A stretch of 47,444 bases of DNA, taken from NCBI RefSeq assembly GCF_003428695.1, contig NZ_QURH01000114.1, positions 1 through 47,444 of the forward strand. The letters are read 5' to 3'. This DNA is from Actinomadura logoneensis (GTDB taxonomy: Bacteria > Actinomycetota > Actinomycetes > Streptosporangiales > Streptosporangiaceae). A program made the position numbers and the translations under genes. This document shows, in pieces, positions 20,502 to 30,037 of the stretch (its first letter is position 1; each line of letters starts with the position of its first letter). Under the pieces are notes generated by a model. It worked only from the letters and a program-made list of their open reading frames with translations, had not been told where the DNA came from and ran no database searches.

Positions 20502-23057
20502 TCAGGCGCGTGGCGGACGGTCCGCGCCGGGCGGGCCGGCGAACGTCTGGACGATCTCCAGCCAGCGTTCGGCGTCCGCGCCGCGCGCGGTGACCGAGAC
20601 GTCGGAGCGGTTGCGGCGGCGGGTCGCCAGCAGGCAGAAGTCGAGCGCGGGTGCGGACACGCGCTGGGCCGCGTCCTCCGGTCCCCACGTCCACGGCTCG
20701 CCGCCGTCCGGCGGGGTGATCTCGACGCGGAACTCCTCGGCGGGCGGGGTCAGGCCCCGGTTGTGGAAGGCGAAGTCGCGGGCCCGGACGGCGATGTGCG
20801 CGACGTGCCGCAGCCGGTGGGTGGGGGCCCGCTTCACGCCGAGCGCCTCCGCGACGTCCTCGCCGTGCGCCCAGGTCTCCATGATCCGCGCTGTCGCCAT
20901 GGACCCGGCCGCCATCGGCGGACCGAACCACGGCAGCCGCGTCCCGGGCGGGAGCGCGGCGAGCGCCGTGCCCAGTTCCGCCATGCCCTTGCGCCAGCGG
21001 TCGCGCAGTTCGTCGGGGGCGAGCCGCGCGCCCTCTTCGGCGGCGCGGTCCACGTCCTCCATCCGGGGCAGGTTCGCCTGGAACGCCTCGGGGTCGGTGG
21101 CGGCACGCAGGGCGTGCTCCTCGGTCCAGGTCAGGTGGGCGATCTGGTGGGCGATCGTCCAGCCCTCGGCGGGTGTGGGGGTGGCCCACCCGGCGGCGTC
21201 GAGCGGTGCGATGAGCGCGTCGAGGGACGCGGCCTCGGCGGCCATGTCGGCGAGCAGCGCGTTGAGGTCCGGCATCCCGCCAGCATCACCCGCCGCACGC
21301 CCCGGAGGGAAGACCTGACCGAACAGGATTCGGGCGGCGGTGTAGTCGGCCTTGCCGTTGGGCAGGCGGAGCGACGCGTCCGTCCGGACGAACGCCTTGG
21401 GGATCTTGTAGCGGGCCAGGCGGCCGGCGCAGCCCGCCCGCAGCTCGGCGTCGGACGGGCCGCCCCCGGGCGCGGCCGGCCGCACGACCGCGACGACCTC
21501 GCTGCCCCAGCGCTCGCTCGGACGCCCGACGACCAGCGCGTCCGCCACTCCGGGCAGGGCGCGCAGCACGGCCTCGACCTCCTCGGCGAACACCTTCTCG
21601 CCGCCGGTGTTGATCGTGGTGGCCTCGCGTCCGTGCACGTGGACGGTGCCGTCGGGGAGGATCCGGGCGCGGTCCCCGGCGACGGACAACCGCGTGCCGT
21701 CCACGGTGACGAACGTGGCGGCGGTCCTGTCGGGATCGTTGAGGTAGCCGAGCGGGATCGTGCCGCCCTTGGCGAGCCAGCCGAGCTCGTCCTCGCCGGG
21801 CGCGAGCACGCGGGACCGGTCGGCGCTCAGCACGACCGCGCCCGGCGCCGCCGTGAACGGCCGGTCCTCGGCGCCCTGCCGCGTCACCTGGAAACCGGTC
21901 TCGGACGACCCGAGCACGTCCACGATCCGGACCCCGGGAAGCAGCTCCAGCAGGCGCCCCTTCACCTCGGGGCTGATGGCGGCGGCCGAGTTCAGCAACG
22001 ACCGCAGCCCCGTGAGCCTCGTCCCCCCGCGGCGTTCCAGTTCCGCCAGGATCGGGCGTGCGAAGGCGTCGCCGACGAGAGGGATCCGGGTGATCTGCTC
22101 GCGCTCCGCGACGGTGAGCAGGTCGGCCGCGTCCAGGCCGTCCACGCGGGTGGGGAAGACGACGCATCCGCCCGCGCACCAGCCGCCGAGCGCCGACCAC
22201 GTCCCGGCCCCGTGCATCAGCGGCGGCGCGACCAGCACCCGCGCACTCGACCGGACGGCCCGCGCGACCGCCTCGTCCAGATCGGTGATGGCGGTGTGGT
22301 CGCGGTGGCGCAGTCCCAGCGGACCTGTCATGAGGTCGCCGATCCGCCACAGCACGCCTTTGGGGAGGCCGGTCGTCCCACCCGTGTAGAGGATGTGCAG
22401 GTCGTCAGGGGAGGGGACGACCTCCAGCGGGTCTCCCGACGACGCCGCCAGGGCCGCCTCGTACGCGCGCGCGTTCGGCGGCTGCGGGGTTCCGGTCCCG
22501 TCGTCCACAGGGAGGAGCAGCGGTTGGAGACCGGTCCGCTCCAGGGCTTCAATGATCTGAGGGGCGTACCGGGCGTGGTAGATCACCGCGCGCGGACGGG
22601 CGTCCTCGAAGAGCCGTGCCAGCTCGTCGCCGGTGTAGCGGTAGTTGACGTTGAACGGCGCGACGCGTGCCATGTGCGCGCCGACCAGGCCCTCCAGGTA
22701 CTCGGGGCCGTTGTGCAGGTAGAGGGCGAGGTGGTCATGCGGCGACTCCCAAGGCGCGGTCGCCCGGCCGTGCCGTCCGAGGCCGTCCGCGCGCAGGACG
22801 CGCGCGAGCCGGCGGCTCCGCTCGACCATCTCTCGCCATGTCCGCGAGCGCCGACCGTCCTCGCCGTGCCAGACGAGGCACTCCCGCTCGGGCACGGCCG
22901 CCGCGATCGCCTCGAGCAGGGAGGCCAGGTCGAGTTGGTCGTCCTCCACCGGCATCCGCACACCGACCTGACTACCCGTCCCCGGCCCGGGCGGCTCGGA
23001 GGCGGTCCCTGCTCCGGTGTTCGGGGTGGGCTCGTGCGCGGGATCGGGCGCGGGCAT
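20502..23057 (-). CDS. Acyl-CoA synthetase fused in frame to a TIGR03084-type DinB-fold protein
   Basis: One uninterrupted frame of 851 residues. The N-terminal part (about 1-590) is an AMP-forming acyl-CoA synthetase: core motif LYTGGTTGLPKGV, then VDVLGSSETGFQ, SVAGDRARILPDG, INTGGEKVFAEEVE and the catalytic lysine in LPNGKADYTA. A 20-residue Gly/Pro/Ala linker leads to MPDLNALLADMAAEAASLD. From there a full TIGR03084-family, maleylpyruvate-isomerase/DinB-fold domain follows (WTIAHQIAHLTWTEEHA, METWAHGEDVAEALG) with its metal-binding histidines. These are normally separate genes. An internal ATG at 21275, with only a weak ribosome site, could also make the second protein alone. The start ATG at 23057 has GAGGGAGA upstream. 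Confidence 0.82.
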   Translation of the reverse strand: MPAPDPAHEPTPNTGAGTASEPPGPGTGSQVGVRMPVEDDQLDLASLLEAIAAAVPERECLVWHGEDGRRSRTWREMVERSRRLARVLRADGLGRHGRATAPWESPHDHLALYLHNGPEYLEGLVGAHMARVAPFNVNYRYTGDELARLFEDARPRAVIYHARYAPQIIEALERTGLQPLLLPVDDGTGTPQPPNARAYEAALAASSGDPLEVVPSPDDLHILYTGGTTGLPKGVLWRIGDLMTGPLGLRHRDHTAITDLDEAVARAVRSSARVLVAPPLMHGAGTWSALGGWCAGGCVVFPTRVDGLDAADLLTVAEREQITRIPLVGDAFARPILAELERRGGTRLTGLRSLLNSAAAISPEVKGRLLELLPGVRIVDVLGSSETGFQVTRQGAEDRPFTAAPGAVVLSADRSRVLAPGEDELGWLAKGGTIPLGYLNDPDRTAATFVTVDGTRLSVAGDRARILPDGTVHVHGREATTINTGGEKVFAEEVEAVLRALPGVADALVVGRPSERWGSEVVAVVRPAAPGGGPSDAELRAGCAGRLARYKIPKAFVRTDASLRLPNGKADYTAARILFGQVFPPGRAAGDAGGMPDLNALLADMAAEAASLDALIAPLDAAGWATPTPAEGWTIAHQIAHLTWTEEHALRAATDPEAFQANLPRMEDVDRAAEEGARLAPDELRDRWRKGMAELGTALAALPPGTRLPWFGPPMAAGSMATARIMETWAHGEDVAEALGVKRAPTHRLRHVAHIAVRARDFAFHNRGLTPPAEEFRVEITPPDGGEPWTWGPEDAAQRVSAPALDFCLLATRRRNRSDVSVTARGADAERWLEIVQTFAGPPGADRPPRA

Positions 23058-23114
23058 GTGGTCTCCCTCGGGCGCGGACGGGCGGGAGATCACCGTAACC
23101 GAACACTTACGACA

Positions 23115-23131
23115 ACCGAATCCGGTTCGGT
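23115..23131. promoter_or_regulatory. Inverted repeat ACCGAA-N5-TTCGGT between divergent genes
   Basis: A perfect 6-5-6 dyad sits in the roughly 100-base gap between the acyl-CoA synthetase fusion (-) and the methyltransferase (+). A TetR-type fatty-acid or lipid regulator encoded elsewhere would fit; no regulator gene is adjacent. Confidence 0.5.
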
Positions 23132-23156
23132 CATCGGGCGGGCGACAATCGACGTC

Positions 23157-23966
23157 GTGGCGCGCGCGACGAGACCCCAGGGGGAGGTGACCCGGGGCAC
23201 GACCAACCCCAACCGGCTCCGCCGAGCGGACCGGTGGACGGCCGCCACCCAGGGACGCCTGCTGCGCGCCGTCCCCCGGCCGCTGGCCGTGGACCTCGGA
23301 TACGGGGCGTCCCCGATCACCACGATCGAGTTCCACGCGCGGCTGCGCGCGGTCGCCCCCGCCGTCGAGGTCGTCGGCATCGAGATCGAGCCTGACCGCG
23401 TTGCCGCAGGTCAGGCCGTCCAGGCACGCTATCCCGGGCTGTCGTTCCGGCGCGGCGGGTTCGAGCTGCCCGTGGATCGTCCCCCGACGCTCGTGCGCGC
23501 GTTCAACGTGCTCCGCCAGTACGACGAGGACGCCGCCTGGCGGGCATGGGAGGACCTGACCGCGCGGCTCGACCCGGCCGGAGTGCTGGTCGAGGGCACC
23601 TGCGACGAGGTCGGGCGCCGCGCCGTCTGGGTGACGCTCGACCGCACCGGCCCTCGGACGATCACCTTCGCCGCCCACCTGCCGTCGCTGGACCGTCCGT
23701 CCGACCTCGCGCCCCGGCTGCCGAAGACGCTGATCCACCGCAACGTCGAGGGCGAGGCCGTGCACGCCCTGCTCGCCGATCTCGACCGGGCGTGGGCGGT
23801 CGCCGCGCCGCAGTCGGTGTTCGGCGCCCGCGCCCGCTGGATCGCCGCCGTCGAGCACCTGGCGGCGAGCCATCCGGTCTGCGCCACCCCTCCCTACGGC
23901 GGAAGGGGCCGCTGGCGGCTGGGTGAGCTCACCCTCCCCTGGGCGGCCGTCGCCCCACCCCGCTGA
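23157..23966 (+). CDS. SAM-dependent methyltransferase-like protein
   Basis: About 269 residues. A Rossmann-type motif I appears as LAVDLGYGASPITTIEFHARL and motif II as VVGIEIEPDRVAAGQ. RAFNVLRQYDEDAAWRAWEDLTARLDPAGVLVEGTCDEVGRRAVWV is the typical post-I region of an actinobacterial class I methyltransferase subfamily. The RGTTNPNRLRRADRW head is characteristic of that group. GTG at 23157 is chosen because homology begins soon after; no strong ribosome site is visible. The substrate is unknown. It is divergent from the acyl-CoA synthetase fusion. Confidence 0.78.
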   Translation: MARATRPQGEVTRGTTNPNRLRRADRWTAATQGRLLRAVPRPLAVDLGYGASPITTIEFHARLRAVAPAVEVVGIEIEPDRVAAGQAVQARYPGLSFRRGGFELPVDRPPTLVRAFNVLRQYDEDAAWRAWEDLTARLDPAGVLVEGTCDEVGRRAVWVTLDRTGPRTITFAAHLPSLDRPSDLAPRLPKTLIHRNVEGEAVHALLADLDRAWAVAAPQSVFGARARWIAAVEHLAASHPVCATPPYGGRGRWRLGELTLPWAAVAPPR

Positions 23967-23996
23967 CCGACGGCCCGCCTCAGAAGTCGCTCTCGC

Positions 23997-24758
23997 TCAG
24001 CTCTCGCGGTGGAGTTTGTGCGGGGCGGCCTGGACGCGGGGCTGGACGTCGATGCGGTCGATGTTGACGTGCGCGGGACGGGTGACGGCCCAGGCGACGC
24101 AGTCGGCGACGTCGGCCGCGACCAGGGGCTCCGGGACGCCCTCGTACGGCTTCCCGGCGCGCTCGCTGTCACCGCGGAACCGGACGAGGCTGAACTCCTC
24201 GGTCCTCACCAGGCCCGGCGCGATCTCGGTGATCCGGACGGGCCGGTCCACCAGCTCCAGCCGCATGACCTCGTTCACCGCGTAGGCGGCGTGCTTGGCG
24301 GCGTTGTAGCCGCCCCCGCCCTCGTAGGCGACGTGCGCGGCGAGCGAGGTGATGTTCACCACGTGTCCGGCGCCGGACTCGATCATCTTCGGCAGCAGCG
24401 CCTTGGTCACCCGGAGCAGTCCGAGGACGTTGGTGTCGTACATCGCCTGCCAGTCGGCCGGGTCGGCGTCGGCCACCGACTCCAGGCCGATCGCGCCGCC
24501 CGCGTTGTTCACCAGGACGTGGCAGGAGTCGAGCGCCGCCGCCATCGCGTCCACCGACTCCTGCGACGTCACGTCCAGGGTCACCGGGGCGACCCGGCCC
24601 GCGCCCGGCACCTGCTCGGTGATCTCCTTGACGAGGGCGTCGAGGCGGTCCCGGCGGCGCGCCGCCGCCACGACGTCGAACCCCTCGGCGGCCAGCCGCC
24701 GCGCCGTGGCCGCCCCGATTCCGCTGCTTGCTCCGGTCACTACCGCCGTCTTACGCAT
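23997..24758 (-). CDS. Short-chain dehydrogenase/reductase (YdfG-like SDR)
   Basis: A 253-residue classical SDR. The cofactor motif is [11 protein letters not shown], with NNAGGAIG for structure. The catalytic serine is in [14 protein letters not shown] and the Tyr-x3-Lys is YNAAKHA. The basic [11 protein letters not shown] after the second strand predicts NADPH preference. YdfG-type members oxidise 3-hydroxy acids or reduce small carbonyls. ATG at 24758. It is divergent from mshA with a 109-base gap, and convergent with the methyltransferase gene. Confidence 0.88.
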   Translation of the reverse strand: MRKTAVVTGASSGIGAATARRLAAEGFDVVAAARRRDRLDALVKEITEQVPGAGRVAPVTLDVTSQESVDAMAAALDSCHVLVNNAGGAIGLESVADADPADWQAMYDTNVLGLLRVTKALLPKMIESGAGHVVNITSLAAHVAYEGGGGYNAAKHAAYAVNEVMRLELVDRPVRITEIAPGLVRTEEFSLVRFRGDSERAGKPYEGVPEPLVAADVADCVAWAVTRPAHVNIDRIDVQPRVQAAPHKLHRES

Positions 24759-24867
24759 GCCGCACAGCTTCCCAGACGGCCCCGGGGACGGAGGTCACAG
24801 GGTCGCCGCCTCCCTGCGGGGAACAGTCGGACCGGTCGATAGGTTGCACTACCGGAGGTGGTGTCCG

Positions 24868-26178
24868 TTGTCGGGTCGTATCAACCGAGTTGCGACGATC
24901 AGTTTGCATACTTCGCCCCTGGACCAACCCGGCACGGGGGACGCGGGCGGCATGAACGTCTACGTCGTCGAGACCGCGAAGCGGCTGGCCGAGCGGGGTG
25001 TCGAGGTGGACATCTTCACCCGCGCGACGTCCCGCGCGCTGCCGCCGGTGACCGAGCTGGCCCCCGGCGTCCTGGTCCGGAACGTCGTCGCCGGGCCGTT
25101 CGAGGAGCTGGACAAGGGCGAGCTGCCCCGGCACCTGTGCGCATTCACCTCCGGAGTGCTGCGCACCGAGGCGTCCTATGAGCCGGGCCACTACGACCTG
25201 ATCCACACCCATTACTGGCTTTCCGGCCAGGCCGGATGGGCCGCCAAGCAGCGCTGGGGCGTCCCGCTCGTGCACTCCATGCACACCATGGCCAAGGTCA
25301 AGAACGCCGCGCTCGCCGCCGGGGACACCCCCGAGCCCGCCCTCCGCGTCAACGGCGAGCAGCAGATCGTCGACACCGCCGACCACCTCGTCGCGAACAC
25401 CGCCAAGGAGACCCGCGAGCTGACCGGGCTCTACGCCGCCGACCCGTCCCGCGTCGCCACCGTCAGCCCCGGCGTCGACCTCTCCACGTTCCGGCCCGAG
25501 TCGCCGGTCATCGCGCGCGGCACCGGCCTGCTCCCGCACCGGACCGGCCCCGCACGCCGCCGCCTCGGCCTGCCCCGCGACGCCTTCGTCCTGCTGTTCG
25601 TCGGCCGCATCCAGCCGCTCAAGGCCCCTGACGTGCTGCTCCGCGCCGTCGCCATCATGCTGCGGCACGACCCGGCCCTGCGTTCCAAGCTGGTCGTCGC
25701 GGTCGTCGGCGGACCGTCCGGCGCGGGCCGCTGCCGTCCCGAGGAGCTGCAGCGGCTCGCCGCCGAGCTCGGCATCGCCGACGTCGTCCGGTTCGAACCT
25801 CCGTGTCCCCAGCGCGAGCTCGCCGACTGGTACCGGGCCGCGGACGTGACCGTCGTGCCGTCCCACAACGAGTCGTTCGGGCTCGTCGCCGTCGAGTCCC
25901 AGGCGTGCGGGACGCCCGTCGTCGCCGCCGCGGTCGGCGGGCTGCTGACCGCCGTCCGGGACGGTGAGTCCGGCGTCCTCGTCCAGGGGCACGACCCCGC
26001 CGACTACGCGTCGGTGCTGCGCCGCCTGTACGCCGAACCCGGCACCCACCTGCGGCTCGCCCGCGGCGCCGTCCGGCACGCGCAGTCGTTCGGCTGGGAC
26101 GCGACCGTGGACCGCCTGCTCGAGGTGTATACCGGTGCGACGACCCGTGAGGCGATGGTGAAGGAGATGGCCCGGTGA
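24868..26178 (+). CDS. mshA: D-inositol-3-phosphate glycosyltransferase (mycothiol biosynthesis)
   Basis: A 436-residue GT-B retaining glycosyltransferase. It transfers GlcNAc from UDP-GlcNAc to 1-L-myo-inositol-1-phosphate, the first step of mycothiol synthesis. The N-terminal [20 protein letters not shown] is the MshA signature. The C-terminal [23 protein letters not shown] carries the E-x7-E nucleotide-sugar motif. The start is TTG at 24868, set by GGAGG 9 bases upstream and by homology of the [11 protein letters not shown] start. Its stop overlaps the GTG of the YbjN gene (GTGA). Presence of MshA marks the host as a mycothiol-producing actinomycete. Confidence 0.95.
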   Translation: MSGRINRVATISLHTSPLDQPGTGDAGGMNVYVVETAKRLAERGVEVDIFTRATSRALPPVTELAPGVLVRNVVAGPFEELDKGELPRHLCAFTSGVLRTEASYEPGHYDLIHTHYWLSGQAGWAAKQRWGVPLVHSMHTMAKVKNAALAAGDTPEPALRVNGEQQIVDTADHLVANTAKETRELTGLYAADPSRVATVSPGVDLSTFRPESPVIARGTGLLPHRTGPARRRLGLPRDAFVLLFVGRIQPLKAPDVLLRAVAIMLRHDPALRSKLVVAVVGGPSGAGRCRPEELQRLAAELGIADVVRFEPPCPQRELADWYRAADVTVVPSHNESFGLVAVESQACGTPVVAAAVGGLLTAVRDGESGVLVQGHDPADYASVLRRLYAEPGTHLRLARGAVRHAQSFGWDATVDRLLEVYTGATTREAMVKEMAR

Positions 26179-26735
26179 GCCACGGCGAACGAGACGACGT
26201 CCCGGCGACCCCCGCGGACCCGGACGGCCCCGTCCGGAGCGCCGCGGACGATCCGGTCAAGGTGATCGAGGAGACGCTGCGGTCCGCCGAGCTGGAGTAC
26301 AGCGTCCCGCGCGACGGCGCGTTCTTCGTCAAGCTCCCCGGGCAGCACAAGCTCGCCACGATGACCTGGCTGATCGTCGGCGACCACAGCCTGCACGTCG
26401 AGGCGTTCTTCTGCCGCCAGCCGGACGAGAACCACGCCGAGTTCTACCGCTTCCTGCTGGAGCGCAACGGCCGCATGTACGGCATGTCGTTCGCCTTGGA
26501 CGAGGTCGGCGACGTCTACATCGTGGGCCGCGTCGCCCTGCAGTCGGTCACCCCGGACGAGATCGACCGGCTTCTGGGCTGCGTCCTCACCTACTCCGAC
26601 GAGAACTTCGACAAGGCACTGGAGCGCGGGTTCAAGACATCGATCCAGAAGGAATGGGACTGGCGGGTCAAGCGCGGTGAGTCGCTGGCCAACCTGCGGG
26701 CCTTCGCCTCCTTCGCCGATCCGGACAACCGCTGA
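26175..26735 (+). CDS. YbjN domain-containing protein
   Basis: A 186-residue protein with a YbjN / type III secretion-chaperone-like fold ([40 protein letters not shown], then [32 protein letters not shown]). Its function is not established. It directly follows mshA in many actinobacteria, and here it is translationally coupled to it through a GTGA overlap. The coupling suggests a role linked to mycothiol or to the following glycolytic gene, but this is inference only. Confidence 0.88.
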   Translation: MSHGERDDVPATPADPDGPVRSAADDPVKVIEETLRSAELEYSVPRDGAFFVKLPGQHKLATMTWLIVGDHSLHVEAFFCRQPDENHAEFYRFLLERNGRMYGMSFALDEVGDVYIVGRVALQSVTPDEIDRLLGCVLTYSDENFDKALERGFKTSIQKEWDWRVKRGESLANLRAFASFADPDNR

Positions 26736-26870
26736 CCGACGTCCACCCGGTTCCGTATGGAACCGCGGCGACGCCCCTGCTGACCTGCCCGCCTCCGGTG
26801 CCCGGAGTCACGTCGGCGGGCTCCGGCCTCGTGCAGGACCGCGCGGACACGCCCGCTAGGCTCTGGTGCC

Positions 26871-27629
26871 ATGGCGACCCTGGTTTTGCTGCGGCACGGC
26901 GAGAGTGTGTGGAACGCGGAGAACCTGTTCACCGGCTGGGTGGACGTGGACCTCTCCGCGAAGGGCGAGAGTGAGGCGACGCGCGGCGGCGACCTGCTGC
27001 TCGACGCCGACATCACCCCCGACGTGGTGCACACCTCGCTGCTGAAGCGGGCCATCCGCACGGCCAACATCGCGCTGGACGTCGCGGACCTGCTGTGGAT
27101 CCCGGTCCGCCGGTCCTGGCGGCTGAACGAGCGGCACTACGGCGCGCTGCAGGGCAAGAACAAGGCCCAGACGCGCGAGGAGTACGGCGAGGACCAGTTC
27201 ATGATCTGGCGCCGCTCCTACGACACCCCGCCGCCGCCCATCAAGGACGACGACCCGCTGTCCCAGGTCAACGACCTGCGCTACGCGTCCCTGCCGTCCG
27301 AGCTGATCCCGCGCACCGAGTGCCTCGCGGACGTCGTGGACCGCCTGCTGCCCTACTGGTACGACTCGATCGTCCCGGACCTGGCCAACGGCGGCACGGT
27401 CATGGTCACCGCGCACGGCAACTCGCTGCGCGCCCTGGTCAAGCACCTGGACGGCGTCTCCGACGAGGACATCGTCGGCCTCAACATCCCCACCGGCATC
27501 CCGCTGGTCTACGAACTGGACGACGACTTCGCCCCGCTCAAGCGCGGCGGCGAGTACCTCGACCCGGCCGCCGCCAAGGCCGCCATCGAGGCCGTCAAGA
27601 ACCAGGGCGCGACCAAGAAGAAGAAGTAG
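26871..27629 (+). CDS. gpmA: 2,3-bisphosphoglycerate-dependent phosphoglycerate mutase
   Basis: A 252-residue histidine-phosphatase-fold mutase interconverting 3- and 2-phosphoglycerate. The phosphorylated histidine is in LLRHGES (about H9), and the second catalytic histidine is in VTAHGNS. The lid segment [18 protein letters not shown] (here [14 protein letters not shown]) and C-terminal [11 protein letters not shown] are standard. The tail ends in four lysines. TAGGCT at 26857-26862, 8 bases before ATG, suggests a leaderless transcript. A perfect terminator follows. Confidence 0.95.
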   Translation: MATLVLLRHGESVWNAENLFTGWVDVDLSAKGESEATRGGDLLLDADITPDVVHTSLLKRAIRTANIALDVADLLWIPVRRSWRLNERHYGALQGKNKAQTREEYGEDQFMIWRRSYDTPPPPIKDDDPLSQVNDLRYASLPSELIPRTECLADVVDRLLPYWYDSIVPDLANGGTVMVTAHGNSLRALVKHLDGVSDEDIVGLNIPTGIPLVYELDDDFAPLKRGGEYLDPAAAKAAIEAVKNQGATKKKK

Positions 27630-27694
27630 CGCCCGCGCCCGGCACAGGCGTCCGCCGGCGAAGCGTGGCGTAGCGCCCGAGCGCGAGAAACGGC

Positions 27695-27736
27695 GAAGCC
27701 CGCCGCGTCCCTTCCGGAAGGGACGCGGCGGGCTTC
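27695..27736. terminator. Perfect 21-bp-stem bidirectional terminator
   Basis: The 42-base block is a perfect palindrome with arms of 21 bases (GAAGCCCGCCGCGTCCC... and its complement). GAAG at one end and CTTC at the other give short A/T flanks on both strands. It lies between the convergent gpmA and phoU genes and should stop transcription from both sides. Confidence 0.92.
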
Positions 27737-27743
27737 TCTATGC

Positions 27744-28406
27744 TCAGCTCGCGTCGATGATCTCCTGCGGACGCTGGCCCGTGACCAGGTACACGACGTT
27801 CTCCGCGACGTGGACGGCGTGGTCGGCGAACCGCTCGAAGTACCGCCCGGCCAGGGTGATGTCCACGGCCGGCTCGACGCCGTGCTTCCACTTCGGGGAC
27901 AGCAGGATGTCGAACAGGCGGCGGTGCAGCCGGTCCATCGCGTCGTCGTCGGCGTCCAGCTCCAGACCCATCTCGACGTCCCGCGACGCGATCACCGAGC
28001 CCGCCTTGGCGATCAGCCGCTCGGCGATCTGCCCCATCTCCAGGACGGTCGACTGCAGCTCCGGCGGGACGGCCGACTCGGGGTGCCGTCGGCGGGCGGT
28101 CTTGGCGATGTGCACGGCGAGGTCGCCCATGCGCTCCAGGTCGCTGCTCATCCGCAGCGTGGTGACCAGCGTTCGGAGGTCGCCGGCGACCGGCTGCTGC
28201 CGGGCCATCAGGTCGAACACCGTCTCCTCGATCTCGGCGTCGATCTTGTTGACCAGCTCGTCGGCGGTGATGACCTCCTCGGCCAGCCGCAGGTCGGCGT
28301 CCAGCAGCGCGGTCACCGCGCGGGACATCGCCGACCTGACCAGCCGCGTCATCTCGACCAGCTTGGCGGAGAGGGAGTCGAGTTCCTCGTGGTAGACGTC
28401 GCGCAA
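27744..28406 (-). CDS. phoU: Phosphate signalling protein PhoU
   Basis: A 220-residue, all-helical protein of two PhoU repeats. It carries the family motifs MGDLAVHIAKTARRR (first repeat) and RFADHAVHVAENVVYLVTG (second repeat), with acidic metal-binding residues in each. PhoU links the Pst phosphate transporter to the PhoR kinase and damps the response when phosphate is high. The start is TTG at 28406 (LRDVYHEELDSL), with AGGA 7 bases upstream. It is divergent from phoR-phoP, and a PHO box lies in the gap in the orientation of phoU. Confidence 0.93.
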   Translation of the reverse strand: MRDVYHEELDSLSAKLVEMTRLVRSAMSRAVTALLDADLRLAEEVITADELVNKIDAEIEETVFDLMARQQPVAGDLRTLVTTLRMSSDLERMGDLAVHIAKTARRRHPESAVPPELQSTVLEMGQIAERLIAKAGSVIASRDVEMGLELDADDDAMDRLHRRLFDILLSPKWKHGVEPAVDITLAGRYFERFADHAVHVAENVVYLVTGQRPQEIIDAS

Positions 28407-28592
28407 TTGAAGATCCTCGGGTTTCGGGGAGGGCCGGACCGTGGGGACCGGCCGGTCGTGCGTGGCGGCACCGCCCGGGCGGCTCCGCTCCGGCGGTACT
28501 TCTGGCGGTGCCCGCGTGGCGGGACCGCCGTGGCGGTGTCGTCGGCGGACCGGGGGGACGGGACGTACTCGCCCACGCCACACCCTGCCCGA

Positions 28593-28625
28593 CCACCGTG
28601 AACCGATGTGGATAGGGAGGTGAAC
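28593..28625 (-). promoter_or_regulatory. PHO box: three 11-bp direct-repeat units
   Basis: Read on the minus strand, 28625 to 28593 gives GTTCACCTCCC, then the degenerate TATCCACATCG, then GTTCACGGTGG, each exactly 11 bases. Streptomyces PhoP binds direct repeats of 11-bp units whose first seven bases resemble GTTCACC. The box lies between phoU and phoR-phoP and is oriented toward phoU, so PhoP autoregulation of the divergent promoters is likely. Confidence 0.75.
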
Positions 28626-28698
28626 ATTGGGCTAACGGCTCCCTCCCCGGCGCCCCCGTGGTGTGGGGCGGCCCTGTCGGCCACCTACGATCCAAGAT

Positions 28699-29997
28699 GT
28701 GGAGGTCGAGGTTGTCGCAGGTCTGACCGGGCTCGCCGGGCTCGCGATCGGACTCGCGACGGGATTGGCGGTACGGGTGAGCGAGCGTGCCCAGCGGACC
28801 GTGCCTCCGGCGCAGCCCCAGGGTGGGCTGCCGCCGGGGATAGCGTCGGTGCTGAGCGTCCTGAGATCGTCGGCCGTCGTCGTGGACGCCGAGGACAGGG
28901 TGCTGCGCGCCAGCTCGGCCGCCCGCGCGTTCGGCCTGGTCAGCGACGACCGGCTGGTCGTGGACGAGCTGCTGGCGATGGCCCGGCTGGTCCGCCGCGA
29001 CGGGGAGATCCGGGAGACCGAGATCCAGGTCGGTCCGTCCCGGTCCCGCTCGCGCGCCGAGGGCCGCTGGTTCGCCGTCCGGGTCGCGCCGCTCGGCTCC
29101 CACGGCCTGGTGCTCGTCCTCGCCGAGGACCTCACCGAGATGCGCCGCGTGGAGGCCATCCGCCGCGACTTCGTCGCCAACGTCAGCCACGAGCTGAAGA
29201 CCCCGGTCGGCGCGCTGTCGCTGCTCGCCGAGACCGTGGACGCCGCCGCCGACGACCCCGAGGCCGTCCGCCGGTTCGCCGGGCGGATGCAGCACGAGTC
29301 GGTCCGGCTCACCAACCTCGTCCAGGACCTGATGACCCTCTCCCGCATCCAGGGCGAGGAGCCGCTGGACGACCTGCACCCGGTCGAGCTGGACACGGTG
29401 ATCGAGGAGTCGCTGGACCGCTCGCAGATCCGCGCCGCCTCCAAGGAGATCGAGCTGATCGCGGGCGGCCGGCACGGCTTCCGCGTCCGCGGCGACGAGG
29501 AGCTCCTGGTCACCGCGCTGCGCAACCTGATCGACAACGCCGTCGCCTACAGCCCGGAGAAGACCCGCGTCGTGGTCGCGACCCGGCAGACCGACGACCA
29601 GCACGTCGAGATCACCGTCACCGACCAGGGCATCGGCATCCCCGACGGCGACCTGGAGCGGATCTTCGAGCGCTTCTACCGGGTCGACCCCGCGCGCTCC
29701 CGGCAGACCGGCGGCACCGGCCTCGGCCTGGCGATCGTCAAGCACGTCACCAGCAAGCACGGCGGCGAGGTCACGGTCTGGAGCAAGGAGGGCTCCGGCT
29801 CCACCTTCACGCTCCGGCTGCCCCTGCTGAACCCCTCCTACCCGCCGGTCACCTCCGGCGTCGAGACCCCCAGTGACGTCCCGGGCGACCCCGGCGACGC
29901 GAGCGGCGGACCGGACGCGCCACGTCCGGACGCGAGCGCTCTGTCGGCCGCCCACGGCCGCACTTCCCACCCGACCCCCGAGGACCGGACGCGATGA
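28699..29997 (+). CDS. phoR: Phosphate-responsive sensor histidine kinase (PhoR/SenX3)
   Basis: A 432-residue kinase. One N-terminal membrane segment (about 5-25, VVAGLTGLAGLAIGLATGLAV) is followed by a PAS-like domain. The dimerisation/phosphoacceptor site is FVANVSHELKTP, and the ATPase has NLIDNAVAYSP (N box), DQGIGIP (G1), IFERFYR (F) and GGTGLGLAIVK (G2). A Pro/Asp-rich tail follows. It phosphorylates the adjacent response regulator under phosphate limitation. GTG at 28699 is chosen because TACGAT (28686-28691) is a good -10 at leaderless distance. Confidence 0.93.
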   Translation: MEVEVVAGLTGLAGLAIGLATGLAVRVSERAQRTVPPAQPQGGLPPGIASVLSVLRSSAVVVDAEDRVLRASSAARAFGLVSDDRLVVDELLAMARLVRRDGEIRETEIQVGPSRSRSRAEGRWFAVRVAPLGSHGLVLVLAEDLTEMRRVEAIRRDFVANVSHELKTPVGALSLLAETVDAAADDPEAVRRFAGRMQHESVRLTNLVQDLMTLSRIQGEEPLDDLHPVELDTVIEESLDRSQIRAASKEIELIAGGRHGFRVRGDEELLVTALRNLIDNAVAYSPEKTRVVVATRQTDDQHVEITVTDQGIGIPDGDLERIFERFYRVDPARSRQTGGTGLGLAIVKHVTSKHGGEVTVWSKEGSGSTFTLRLPLLNPSYPPVTSGVETPSDVPGDPGDASGGPDAPRPDASALSAAHGRTSHPTPEDRTR

Positions 29998-30037
29998 GAT
30001 CCGCGCTCGGGCCCAGAACCGCCCGGGAGGCAGAACA

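Noticed and set aside
20490..23966. 1158-residue open frame on the plus strand
   Set aside because: Only its last 270 codons (from 23157) encode a real methyltransferase. The rest is antisense to the acyl-CoA synthetase fusion.
25791..25811. tRNA T-arm-like GGTTCGAACC
   Set aside because: It lies within the mshA coding sequence and no cloverleaf can be built around it.
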